From Agarivorans sp050870875 (GTDB lineage Bacteria > Pseudomonadota > Gammaproteobacteria > Enterobacterales > Celerinatantimonadaceae): a stretch of DNA of 64,000 bases. The stretch spans positions 4,836,001 to 4,900,000 of the forward strand of contig NZ_CP194041.2 in NCBI RefSeq assembly GCF_050870875.2. The letters run 5' to 3'. The notes under the pieces are model-generated. The model was not told the origin of the DNA, made no database searches, and was given only the letters and a program-made list of their open reading frames with translations. Position numbers and translations under genes: made by a program. Positions 33,513 through 42,633 of the stretch are shown piece by piece (position 1 is the stretch's first letter; every line of letters begins with the position of its first letter).

Positions 33513-34928
33513 ATGTCGACATTTTTAAGCGAAGATTTCTTACTGACCACAGACGTAGCTAAAGAGCTTTACCACAATGTGGCAGCACAGCAACCAATCA
33601 TTGATTACCACTGTCATTTGCCCCCGACACAAATCTCTCAAGATTACCGCTTTAATAACCTCACCGACATTTGGTTACGTGGCGACCATTACAAATGGCG
33701 AGCCATGCGAACCAACGGCATTGACGAGCGCTTCATTACTGGAGACGCCAGTGACCAAGAAAAGTTTCAGGCTTGGGCGAGAACGGTGCCTCAAACCATT
33801 GGTAATCCGTTGTTTCATTGGACTCATCTAGAATTACGTCGACCTTTTGGAATTACCCAACGGATCCTCAACGCCGAAAGTGCCGAGGGCATCTGGAATG
33901 ATTGTAATGCGATGCTAGCCACTCCCGAATTTTCGGCAAGAAGCATTATGCAAAAAATGAACGTTCGTATGGTGGGCACCACCGACGATCCTATTGATGA
34001 TTTAGCCGCCCACAAAGCAGTTGCCGACGACAAATCCTTTCATGTAAAAATGCTCCCCAGCTGGCGCCCAGACAAAGCCTTTAATATTAATGCCGAAGAT
34101 TACCTAAGTTATATCGCCACCTTAGGCGAATTAACCAATATCGAAATCTCTCGCTTTCATCAGTTATGTGACGCGCTGTTTATTCGTCTTGACCATTTTG
34201 CCGCTCACGGTTGTAGTATCGCAGACCATGCTTTAGACACGGTTGAATATGAAGAAGCAAGTGAACAAGAGCTTGATCAAATCTTAGCCAACCGCCTGAA
34301 TAACAAAACCGTCTCGGCAACACAAGCTGCGCAACTCAAAACCGCAGTGCTGGTTTACCTCGGTAAAGAATACGCGCGTCGCGGCTGGGTTCAGCAATAC
34401 CACATCGGAGCCCTGCGCAATAACAATCAACGCATGTTACAACTGCTTGGTCCCGATACAGGTTTTGATTCCATCAACGATGGCTTAGTGGCAGCACCAT
34501 TATCAAAGTTAATGAATGCTCTCGCGCTTGAAGATGCCTTACCTAAAACCATCTTATATTGCCTCAACCCACGCGATAACGAAGTTCTGGCTACCATGTG
34601 CGGTAACTTCCAGGGCGATGGTATTGAAGGCAAGATCCAATTTGGTTCTGGGTGGTGGTTTAATGACCAAAAAGACGGCATGTTACGCCAAATGGAACAG
34701 CTCTCTCAGTTGGGCCTACTCAGTCGCTTTGTAGGCATGCTAACCGACAGCCGTAGCTTTGTTTCTTATACTCGTCATGAATATTTCCGCCGCTTAGTCT
34801 GTCGCCTATTAGGCCAATGGGTTGCCGACGGCGAAGCCCCACACGACATGGCACTACTCTCAAAAATGGTTGAAGACATCAGCTTCAACAATGCTAATAA
34901 ATACTTCAACTTGAATCTGGAGAAATAA
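33513..34928 (+). CDS. uxaC: Uronate isomerase
   Basis: Converts D-glucuronate to D-fructuronate and D-galacturonate to D-tagaturonate. 471 residues, amidohydrolase fold, with metal-binding DYHCHLPP (H33, H35) and the conserved FGSGWWFNDQKDGM and LTDSRSFVSYTRHEYFRR segments. The ATG at 33513 gives the E. coli-like N-terminus MSTFLSEDFLL; the open frame extends upstream through the operator but is not conserved. The stop overlaps the uxaB start. Confidence 0.95.
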   Translation: MSTFLSEDFLLTTDVAKELYHNVAAQQPIIDYHCHLPPTQISQDYRFNNLTDIWLRGDHYKWRAMRTNGIDERFITGDASDQEKFQAWARTVPQTIGNPLFHWTHLELRRPFGITQRILNAESAEGIWNDCNAMLATPEFSARSIMQKMNVRMVGTTDDPIDDLAAHKAVADDKSFHVKMLPSWRPDKAFNINAEDYLSYIATLGELTNIEISRFHQLCDALFIRLDHFAAHGCSIADHALDTVEYEEASEQELDQILANRLNNKTVSATQAAQLKTAVLVYLGKEYARRGWVQQYHIGALRNNNQRMLQLLGPDTGFDSINDGLVAAPLSKLMNALALEDALPKTILYCLNPRDNEVLATMCGNFQGDGIEGKIQFGSGWWFNDQKDGMLRQMEQLSQLGLLSRFVGMLTDSRSFVSYTRHEYFRRLVCRLLGQWVADGEAPHDMALLSKMVEDISFNNANKYFNLNLEK

Positions 34929-36385
34929 TGAACACCCTTAATCGCGCTCAATTTGAAGCTAAACAATACACCACCCGAGTTCTTCAGTTTGGAGAAGGTA
35001 ATTTCTTGCGGGCCTTTGTTGATTGGCAATTAGATATTTTAAATCATCAAACCGATCTCGATGCTGGCGTTGCCATTGTCCGCCCCATCGATACCGATTT
35101 CCCACCGCTACTGAACCAACAAGACGGCCTTTATACCACAGTGATCCGCGGTTTGAATGAAGACAATCAAGCGGTAGAAGAAACCCGAATTATTAGTTCG
35201 GTGAATCAAGAATTATCGGTTTACCAAAACTACGATGAATATTTGGCACTCGCCAAAGATCCCAATATTCAGTTTATCTTTTCGAATACCACTGAAGCCG
35301 GGATTGCCTATAACCAACAAGATAAATTTACCGATACACCGGCAAGCACCTTCCCGGCGAAGCTCACCTGCTGGTTACACGCTCGTTACCTCGCGTTTTC
35401 TGGTGCAAGCGACAAGGGCTTGTTCATCATTCCTTGTGAGTTAATTGACTACAATGGCGATAAGCTAAAAGAAATAATTAATCAATACATTGAGTTATGG
35501 GATCTCGGTAGCGAATTCAGCAGCTGGGTGAATGAAGCAAATACTTTTTGCTCCACCTTGGTTGATCGCATTGTGACGGGTCATCCACGTGACGAACTAG
35601 CTAGCTTGGAACAAAAATTGGGTTATCACGACCAATTTATGGTCACCGCGGAGTACTTCCATCTGTTTGTGATCCAAGGACCACAAGCACTAGCCGAAGC
35701 TTTAAAACTTGAAGGGCAAGCACTCAATATTAAAATTGTGGATGACATCAAACCCTATAAAGAGCGTAAGGTTGCGATTCTGAATGGGGCCCACACCGCC
35801 ATGGTGCCAGTTGCCTACATGAGTGGCATCGATACGGTTGGCGAAGCAATGCAAGACCAACAATTAAGCAAGTTTGTTGAATCGCTACTCTCAGAAGAAG
35901 TGATCCCAGCCTTATCACTGGAAAAAGATGAGCTGCAAGCCTTTGCTGATGCGGTTATCAATCGCTTTAAAAATCCTTACATTCAACATCAGCTCACGTC
36001 CATCGCACTCAATAGTATGACCAAGTGGCAAACTCGCCTGCTGCCACAATTGCTGACCAACGCCGAGCGTAACGGTAAAGCGCCCAAGTTAATGAGTTTC
36101 GCTTTTGCTGCTCAGCTATTGTTCTATCGCGGGCTTCGTGACGGTCAAAGCATTCCACTCAATGACGACCAACATTGGTTAGATTTGTTTAGTGAGCAAT
36201 GGCAAGCCGTTGACTCGGGGCAAAGTACAGCAGCCGAACTGGTCAGCAAAGTATTAGCGAAAGAAAAAAGTTGGGGCCAAGATCTCAATCAAGTGCCTCA
36301 ATTCGCGCAACAGGTGACCGCCTATTTAACGGCGATGCTAACTGCCGGAACATCAGCAGCACTCAGTAAAGAGTTGGATGGATAA
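34928..36385 (+). CDS. uxaB: Tagaturonate reductase (altronate oxidoreductase)
   Basis: NADH-dependent reduction of D-tagaturonate to D-altronate. 485 residues; N-terminal nucleotide-binding segment VLQFGEGNFLRAFVDW and catalytic KVAILNGAHTAMVP. Overlaps uxaC by one base (ATG within TAATG), so it is coupled. Part of uxaC-uxaB-uxaA, the galacturonate branch. Confidence 0.94.
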   Translation: MNTLNRAQFEAKQYTTRVLQFGEGNFLRAFVDWQLDILNHQTDLDAGVAIVRPIDTDFPPLLNQQDGLYTTVIRGLNEDNQAVEETRIISSVNQELSVYQNYDEYLALAKDPNIQFIFSNTTEAGIAYNQQDKFTDTPASTFPAKLTCWLHARYLAFSGASDKGLFIIPCELIDYNGDKLKEIINQYIELWDLGSEFSSWVNEANTFCSTLVDRIVTGHPRDELASLEQKLGYHDQFMVTAEYFHLFVIQGPQALAEALKLEGQALNIKIVDDIKPYKERKVAILNGAHTAMVPVAYMSGIDTVGEAMQDQQLSKFVESLLSEEVIPALSLEKDELQAFADAVINRFKNPYIQHQLTSIALNSMTKWQTRLLPQLLTNAERNGKAPKLMSFAFAAQLLFYRGLRDGQSIPLNDDQHWLDLFSEQWQAVDSGQSTAAELVSKVLAKEKSWGQDLNQVPQFAQQVTAYLTAMLTAGTSAALSKELDG

Positions 36386-36386
36386 A

Positions 36387-37877
36387 ATGAAGACTTGGAT
36401 CCAAATACACCCACGAGATAACGTGATTATTGCCTTGGAGCCAATGCTTAAAGGCACCGAGATCAGCATTGCTGACCAGCATGTTTATCTACAGCAAAAC
36501 ATCGACAAAGGCCATAAAGTTGCCATTGCAGAAATTGCGCCCAATGGGTTATTGGTAAAGTACGGTGAACCTTTTGGTCATGCGACAGAGGCGATCAATT
36601 GCGGTGAGTGGATACATAGCCATAACGCCAAAACGAACTTAAATGATAAAAGTAGTTACCAATATACACCAAGCGCAGCAGTTGAATTACTGAGCAAACC
36701 CGACCGTGAAGTACAGCTCTATCGTCGCAGCAACGGTGAAGTCGCAGTGCGCAACGAAATTTGGATTATTCCAACGGTGGGTTGTGTGAATGGCATCGCC
36801 CAGCAAATTGCCAAGCGATTTTTGGCTAAAAATGACACCTCGATGATCGATGGGGTACATGTGTTTACCCATCAATTTGGTTGCTCACAACTTGGCGATG
36901 ACCATCAAACCACCAAGAAATTGTTACAAAGCATGGCCACGCACCCCAATGCGGGTGGTACTTTGGTGATTGGTCTTGGTTGTGAAAACAATCAAATCGT
37001 CCCCTTTAGGCAAGGCTTAGCAGCACACGATCCAGAACGCATCGAGTTTATGGTGGCGCAGCACAGCGACGATGAAGTGGAGCAAGGGCTGGTTCATCTG
37101 CAACGGCTGTTTGATAAAATGCAGCAGGACCGACGCGAGCCCGGCAAGCTTTCTGAAGTTCGCTTCGGCTTGGAATGTGGCGGCAGTGATGGCTTATCGG
37201 GAATTACCGCCAACCCAATGCTGGGTTTATTCTCCGACACCATGGTGGCGCATGGCGGCACCACGGTGCTGACCGAAGTTCCTGAAATGTTTGGCGCAGA
37301 AACGATTTTGATGAATCGCGCTAAAGACCAAGTGGTCTTCGATAAAATCGTTGACATGGTGAACAATTTTAAAGAGTACTACCTCAGCCACGACTTACCC
37401 GTGTACGAAAACCCATCTCCAGGTAATAAAGCTGGTGGGATCACCACCCTAGAAGATAAATCTTTGGGGTGTACTCAAAAAGCTGGCTCTAGCCAGGTGA
37501 TTGACGTGATTGATTACACTGAAAAACTCAGTAAACCGGGGCTTAACCTCTTAAATGCGCCGGGTAATGACGCCATTGCCACCAGCGCCTTAGGTGCGTC
37601 GGGTTGTCATATGGTGCTCTTTACCACCGGACGAGGCACGCCTTACGGAGGCTTTGTGCCAACGGTGAAGATTGCCACTAACAGTGACTTAGCAAGCCGC
37701 AAACCGCACTGGATAGACTTTAATGCTGGGGCTCTAATCACCGACAACTTATTAATGCCAGAGCTACTCGACCGATTCTTAGATCACTTAGCCAAATTGG
37801 TGAGCGGCGAGCTCACCAAAAATGAGTACAATGATATTCGTGAGTTAGCCATCTGGAAAAACGGCGTCACTCTGTAA
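36387..37877 (+). CDS. uxaA: Altronate dehydratase
   Basis: Fe/Mn-dependent dehydration of D-altronate to 2-keto-3-deoxygluconate. 496 residues with an N-terminal SAF domain (about 1-95) and the large UxaA domain. Conserved Cys/His segments include IPTVGCVNGIA, FGCSQLGDD, VIGLGCENNQ and LGCTQKAGSS. ATG 36387 directly follows the uxaB stop; an ATG at 36378 is in frame and overlaps uxaB. Last gene of the unit; a hairpin follows. Confidence 0.94.
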   Translation: MKTWIQIHPRDNVIIALEPMLKGTEISIADQHVYLQQNIDKGHKVAIAEIAPNGLLVKYGEPFGHATEAINCGEWIHSHNAKTNLNDKSSYQYTPSAAVELLSKPDREVQLYRRSNGEVAVRNEIWIIPTVGCVNGIAQQIAKRFLAKNDTSMIDGVHVFTHQFGCSQLGDDHQTTKKLLQSMATHPNAGGTLVIGLGCENNQIVPFRQGLAAHDPERIEFMVAQHSDDEVEQGLVHLQRLFDKMQQDRREPGKLSEVRFGLECGGSDGLSGITANPMLGLFSDTMVAHGGTTVLTEVPEMFGAETILMNRAKDQVVFDKIVDMVNNFKEYYLSHDLPVYENPSPGNKAGGITTLEDKSLGCTQKAGSSQVIDVIDYTEKLSKPGLNLLNAPGNDAIATSALGASGCHMVLFTTGRGTPYGGFVPTVKIATNSDLASRKPHWIDFNAGALITDNLLMPELLDRFLDHLAKLVSGELTKNEYNDIRELAIWKNGVTL

Positions 37878-37898
37878 CTGCCGCACGAAAAAGTAAAC

Positions 37899-37928
37899 AG
37901 CACTATCACCGCTCTCGGTGATAGTGCT
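37899..37928. terminator. Hairpin after uxaA
   Basis: Perfect 12-bp stem AGCACTATCACC / GGTGATAGTGCT with a 6-base loop. There is no strong T tract on the plus strand; on the minus strand it is followed by TTTACTTTTT, so it may serve both convergent genes. Confidence 0.6.
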
Positions 37929-38024
37929 GACTCTCCCTCTTCAAGAGATAAGGCCCGCTAAGCGACGCCTCGACCAACATTTAAACAAAACATCACCCTG
38001 CAACCCTCATCCGCAAACGCGCTG

Positions 38025-39185
38025 CTATGCTTGGTAATCACTAAGGTACTCCAGATATTTATCTGAAAAATCAATTTCCAATTCTACCCAGAGCGGTAAA
38101 TGGTCACTCATTTGGAAGGTTCGCCATTCCTGATAGTAGTCAAATAAAGACTCATCAGAGACCAGTACCGCTTGAAGGCTCGCTAACTTATCTTCGGCTT
38201 TTTTTAACTTTTTATTGGTGCTTGCGCAATCAACTTGCTGCTTAGCGAGCTGCAGTTTTGTCTGTATATGCTGCTTCAATAGCGGCTTATACAGGTTAAA
38301 ATCACTTAAGCGAAATACACTATCGAAGAATTGGAATACCCGATCTTGACGCTCGGCTTGTTTCAATTGCAACTCGTCACGGCGCGAGATAAATGAAATT
38401 TGATCGTAAAATTTAGTCTGATCACGATTGCTGCCTTTGCGATTTTTTACGATAGTAAAACCATTCTGCTGCAAAGCATTAAATCCAGCGCTCCCATGCG
38501 CCTTGATGTTAAAGTCGCCCACCAGCACTTGGTTCAGGTCACTCACTTTCGCCTGTTTCGCCAAATACTTAGCTACCGCCGCGATCTCTTTAACCCGTCG
38601 CTCGTAGCTAGGTGAACGAGGAGAGTTACTCCCATAGAAAATGTGTACCGTTGAAAATAAAAACTTAAACCAACCCGATTGAAACTGCGCACCAAAGGGA
38701 GTTCGAGAAAATTGCCGTTTTTTATTTGAAGCATCACTAATAAGCATTTTATCGGGAAGGACTAATTCACCGGCAACCCCTTTAAAAAACACCTTGTTCT
38801 TGTCATAGATAAAGCCTAAACGCTCCTTATTACCACCGAGGCTACTATGGGTTACGTCGGTTAAAATATAACGATATTGCCGACCTAATATATCCATTAA
38901 AGCATCTAATGGTGCCAGATCCTGACACACCTCCTGCACTGCAATCACATCGAAGCGCGAGATGATTTCCGCCAGATAATACAAGGATTCTTGCAAGCGA
39001 GGCCCATAGTTAAAACGGTCATCATCAAAATTACGAATATTCCAAGAGCCAAGGATCAACGATTCTGCAGTCTTCTTTTCAGGAAACGCCTGCTCCTTAA
39101 ACTGCTGCCGTAAACCTTGAATACCGGCCACGATTCGTTTTCGTTCTGGTTCGGGTAACTGTTTCAACGGTTTATAGTATGGCAT
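38025..39185 (-). CDS. Endonuclease/exonuclease/phosphatase family protein
   Basis: 386 residues with the catalytic motifs of the DNase I-like fold in order: SWNIRNF (Asn), AVQEV (Glu), VGDFNIK (Asp/Asn) and the final SDHLPLW (Asp-His). A charged helical insertion (about 280-340) separates the last motif. It has no signal peptide, so it is probably cytosolic; the substrate (nucleic acid or phosphoester) cannot be told. The ATG at 39185 has a strong GGAGGG site; the frame extends upstream without support. Confidence 0.85.
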   Translation of the reverse strand: MPYYKPLKQLPEPERKRIVAGIQGLRQQFKEQAFPEKKTAESLILGSWNIRNFDDDRFNYGPRLQESLYYLAEIISRFDVIAVQEVCQDLAPLDALMDILGRQYRYILTDVTHSSLGGNKERLGFIYDKNKVFFKGVAGELVLPDKMLISDASNKKRQFSRTPFGAQFQSGWFKFLFSTVHIFYGSNSPRSPSYERRVKEIAAVAKYLAKQAKVSDLNQVLVGDFNIKAHGSAGFNALQQNGFTIVKNRKGSNRDQTKFYDQISFISRRDELQLKQAERQDRVFQFFDSVFRLSDFNLYKPLLKQHIQTKLQLAKQQVDCASTNKKLKKAEDKLASLQAVLVSDESLFDYYQEWRTFQMSDHLPLWVELEIDFSDKYLEYLSDYQA

Positions 39186-39320
39186 GGCTGTCCCTCCGAT
39201 TACGCAGCGACAAACACGAGCTGCAGTCTCCTCAGAGAATAGTCCAGCGCGGTTCATTATTCATTGACATAAGAATCAAAAATATTCTAGTAAGCCATCT
39301 TGACTAAACTCTGATTCAAG

Positions 39321-39349
39321 AAAAAAGGCATCCATAGGATGCCTTTTGT
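39321..39349 (-). terminator. Terminator after the M14 carboxypeptidase gene
   Basis: 11-bp stem AAAAGGCATCC / GGATGCCTTTT with loop ATA; on the minus strand it ends in a run of six T, placing it after the gene at 39384. Confidence 0.85.
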
Positions 39350-39383
39350 ATCATCGAGCGTCGCGACCCAAATTGGCAAATCG

Positions 39384-40946
39384 CTATTTGGTTGACTCTG
39401 GATTATCGGGACAATTGCCACTCACGTAGAGCGGCAATCCAATACCCGGCGCAATCGGGATCAACTTCTCACCATCAGTTGCCTGCGGTCCCCAATATTT
39501 TGCGGGCAAGTTGGCTCTTAAGCCCTGCGCGAGTGGATAATCACAAAAGTCGCCACCACTGGTCGGTGCTTGCTGAGCAAACTCGGCTAAGCTACTCAGC
39601 GCTTCAAATAAGGCAATTCGGTTGAGCCAAATCTGTTTCTTCAATAATTCGGGTTGAGGTAAACCAAGATTCACCCCAATCACTGGCTTACCAGCGGCCA
39701 CCGCCACCACATCAGCGCGCAGATCTTTACTAAAATTCACCGTTTCCCAACCCGCAACCGCAACCCCCAGTTGTTGATAATGACCCGTAGCCCCAGTGCT
39801 CACATGCCCAGCATCCAATTGAAGTTGTGAAAAACGACCAACCGATCCCTGAAATACACTGGCAATTTTCGCCATCACATTAACCGCCAAGCTCTGCACC
39901 ACAAATTCATGCTCACTCCCCGGTTCGGCATCGGCATAGGGGCTAAGTAAACGAAAATCATCGGCCTCATCCTCAGCTAAACAGGCCACTGTCGGCAAAC
40001 TACCCAACACAGCACCCGCTTGAATGCTGCTCATGTCGAGCTGACAATCGGTTTTTTGCAAATCACCATGTAAATCAAGCACAACTTCCGGGCGAAAAGC
40101 CAACACAGCGGCGACCATTGCTTGTGTTTCTACTGGCCGGATCGGTTGTTCGAGACCCGCATAGTGGTAACGGTTCAGATCATAACCACGACCCACCACC
40201 CCCACAAAATCAGCTTCGGAATTTTCAGTGAAGGCCCCGCCCGCAGAGGGGTCAACATTCTGTCGAGTCAACGCACAATCTTTGTCTAATACCATCCCAG
40301 GCTCAGGATCAATCGCACAAGCCCGCGGATCAGGTTCCCCACCATCGGGATTAGCGCGTAATAACATCACAATATCGAGGCGCCGCAGGATTTGTTGGAC
40401 ACTTTGACCAAATCCCATAGCGAGCCAACGCGCCACACTTAAGGCCGCTTCTGTCGCCGCAGGTTCATTCCCATGTTGCTGAGTAATCACCATCACTCGA
40501 TAGCCATTTGGATTACCTAAACGCAAAGCCATCAGCTCTCGTCCCTGAGTCGAGAATCCTACTTGATTGGGATCGGTGTTGCCGCGCCCTCCATCATTCA
40601 CGGTGCAGGCCACCGCCTGACGAATACTGGGGTCTGGTAAGTCTTCGCCACAGACCTGATAATCAATGGCTAAGCCAGCCGGTAACGGAACATCAATATC
40701 GAGGATCCCATAATGATGCGCCTGACGGATCAATGGCCCAGCACGCATCGGTCGCAACGCATAGAAAGGCAGAGAAATAACTTGATGACGTAATTGCTGG
40801 TAGCTCGAAAGCCCCCATAAGCCATGCGAATGAACCCGGTGCTTCCCAAAATCGTGCGCGCTCACCGGAATACAAAGCAGTAAACTCAAAAATAGGAGCC
40901 GGTAATTAAAGTACCGTTTGATACCTGTTGTAATACATATATTCAT
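39384..40946 (-). CDS. Secreted M14-family zinc carboxypeptidase
   Basis: 520 residues. The N-terminal signal peptide (hydrophobic core RLLFLSLLLCIPVSA) sends it to the periplasm or outside. The M14 domain shows the zinc motif HGNEPAATE (HxxE) and a later DLHGD His, with RANPDGG and the Glu of GWETVNF as plausible catalytic residues. Substrate could be a peptide or cell-wall peptide. The ATG at 40946 has AGGAAG upstream; the frame extends to 41003 without a signal-peptide rationale. Confidence 0.82.
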   Translation of the reverse strand: MNICITTGIKRYFNYRLLFLSLLLCIPVSAHDFGKHRVHSHGLWGLSSYQQLRHQVISLPFYALRPMRAGPLIRQAHHYGILDIDVPLPAGLAIDYQVCGEDLPDPSIRQAVACTVNDGGRGNTDPNQVGFSTQGRELMALRLGNPNGYRVMVITQQHGNEPAATEAALSVARWLAMGFGQSVQQILRRLDIVMLLRANPDGGEPDPRACAIDPEPGMVLDKDCALTRQNVDPSAGGAFTENSEADFVGVVGRGYDLNRYHYAGLEQPIRPVETQAMVAAVLAFRPEVVLDLHGDLQKTDCQLDMSSIQAGAVLGSLPTVACLAEDEADDFRLLSPYADAEPGSEHEFVVQSLAVNVMAKIASVFQGSVGRFSQLQLDAGHVSTGATGHYQQLGVAVAGWETVNFSKDLRADVVAVAAGKPVIGVNLGLPQPELLKKQIWLNRIALFEALSSLAEFAQQAPTSGGDFCDYPLAQGLRANLPAKYWGPQATDGEKLIPIAPGIGLPLYVSGNCPDNPESTK

Positions 40947-41522
40947 AATTCTTCCTTGATAAATGACCAAGGGCGAACAACATTTATAGTTGATTTTGTA
41001 CAAAGATAGTCAGCGTTAACACAACCACAATAACCGCTTAATAAGCTAGGCAAACATAGTTTTCACGCCCTTCGACAAACAAACTTCAAAATACCTTCGC
41101 CACAGCCTAAACGGCGTTTAGGCACTTGATGAATGAATAACAAAAATATAACTAACTGCTAATAATAGAAGCCTCAAGTATTATTACAACATTTATTAAT
41201 TAGAGTTCAATCGAGTATTCATTAAGACAATCTACCGCCAACATAAGCGATCCACATTGCCAACAATCACGATAGTTCAGTTCAACTAGACGCTAACGCT
41301 CAGCGCAGGCAGCCCTTCCATAGATACCGGCTCAGGCTCAAAACGGCATCGGAGCCAATACATAAATTAGGCTTTGCTAAAGATAGCCAATTCACTTTTG
41401 CTAACCAACGCCTACACTTACTTAAAACGGCAACGCGACTCACATGATGCCAACAGCAAGTGCGCCAACCAGCGAGAATCAACAAGTCCAATGAACGTCC
41501 ATTCATAACTATGAGAACGTCT
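40947..41522. other. Intergenic region without recognised gene
   Basis: About 575 bases between divergent genes. No convincing ORF, tRNA or hairpin-T structure was seen; an ORF at 41300-41533 (minus) is not protein-like. It presumably carries both promoters. Confidence 0.4.
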
Positions 41523-42506
41523 ATGAGCACCACACCACGACCAAAACCACAGCCCTCCCCCTGGCAACATCGATTCCGCTATTTTTCAATTTCTTTCTTC
41601 GCCATTATTATGGGTTTTACTGGCTGGAGCATATCTTGGAAAGTATCTGCACTAAGCATATCTGATCATATCGCGATGGTATTAGGGACGATTAGCTCGG
41701 TGATGATGCTGGTGATGACGCTACTCTACTGTATTAAACTCCGCTACTTTCCTGAAGAGGTATTTGCCGAGCTAAGACATCCCGTAAAACTCAATTTCTT
41801 CCCCGCCTTCTCGATTAGCTTGCTGTTGTTGTCGGTCATTTGGAATCAATACCCCAGCTTATCTGCCAATCTATGGGTCATGGGTACCGTTACTCAATTG
41901 GGTTTGACGCTTTACATCGTCAGCAGTTGGATAAATCATTCCCATTACTGTTTGTTACACGCCAATCCGAGCTGGTTTATCCCGGTGGTGGGTAATATGT
42001 TTGTGCCAATATCGGGTAATAGCCTCGGTTACATTGAACTCAGTTGGTTCTTTTTCAGCATTGGCTTATTGTTTTGGTTGAGCTTATTAACCATTATTCT
42101 GCACCGATTATTCTTTCATGAGTCCTTATCGGAGCAATTAATGCCGATGCTATTTATTTTTCTAACACCGCCTTCAATTGCTTTTGTGGCCTACACCAGT
42201 TTAATTGACGGCCTCGATACCTTTGCCCGAATCCTCTTTTATGTGGCGCTATTTTTTGGCCTACTGCTGTTCGTCAATATTTACCGACTAATCCATTTAC
42301 CCTTCTTTATGTCTTCATGGGCTTATGCTTTTCCCTTGGCCGCGTTCACCATCGCCAGCAGCAAAATGGCCCACTTAAGCCACAGTCAAGGCTTAGCGGC
42401 ATTAGCACTCGGTTTACTCATCGCTTTATCACTGCTGCTATTCGCGCTGGTATTACGCACCTTAAAAGCAATCGTGAACCGTGAACTTTGCCAACCAGAA
42501 CCCTAA
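41523..42506 (+). CDS. TehA/SLAC1-type (TDT family) transporter
   Basis: 327 residues with ten hydrophobic helices. The segment FIPVVGNMFVPISG matches the conserved WF.P.VGN..V...G stretch of the tellurite-resistance/dicarboxylate transporter family, whose members are anion channels or exporters. Start uncertain: ATG 41511 and 41523 are both possible and neither has a strong ribosome site. Single gene, same direction as the chemoreceptor that follows after 127 bases. Confidence 0.78.
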   Translation: MSTTPRPKPQPSPWQHRFRYFSISFFAIIMGFTGWSISWKVSALSISDHIAMVLGTISSVMMLVMTLLYCIKLRYFPEEVFAELRHPVKLNFFPAFSISLLLLSVIWNQYPSLSANLWVMGTVTQLGLTLYIVSSWINHSHYCLLHANPSWFIPVVGNMFVPISGNSLGYIELSWFFFSIGLLFWLSLLTIILHRLFFHESLSEQLMPMLFIFLTPPSIAFVAYTSLIDGLDTFARILFYVALFFGLLLFVNIYRLIHLPFFMSSWAYAFPLAAFTIASSKMAHLSHSQGLAALALGLLIALSLLLFALVLRTLKAIVNRELCQPEP

Positions 42507-42633
42507 TCACGAAAAGCGATATTCACTTCATCGCAGACGCTTTGCACCTAGCTATCGGGTCATTCATCGCAAAGAAAATGCTCATAAGCTAGAGATTTAG
42601 CTTAGCTAAGCTATTTTTAGTGTATATCCATTC

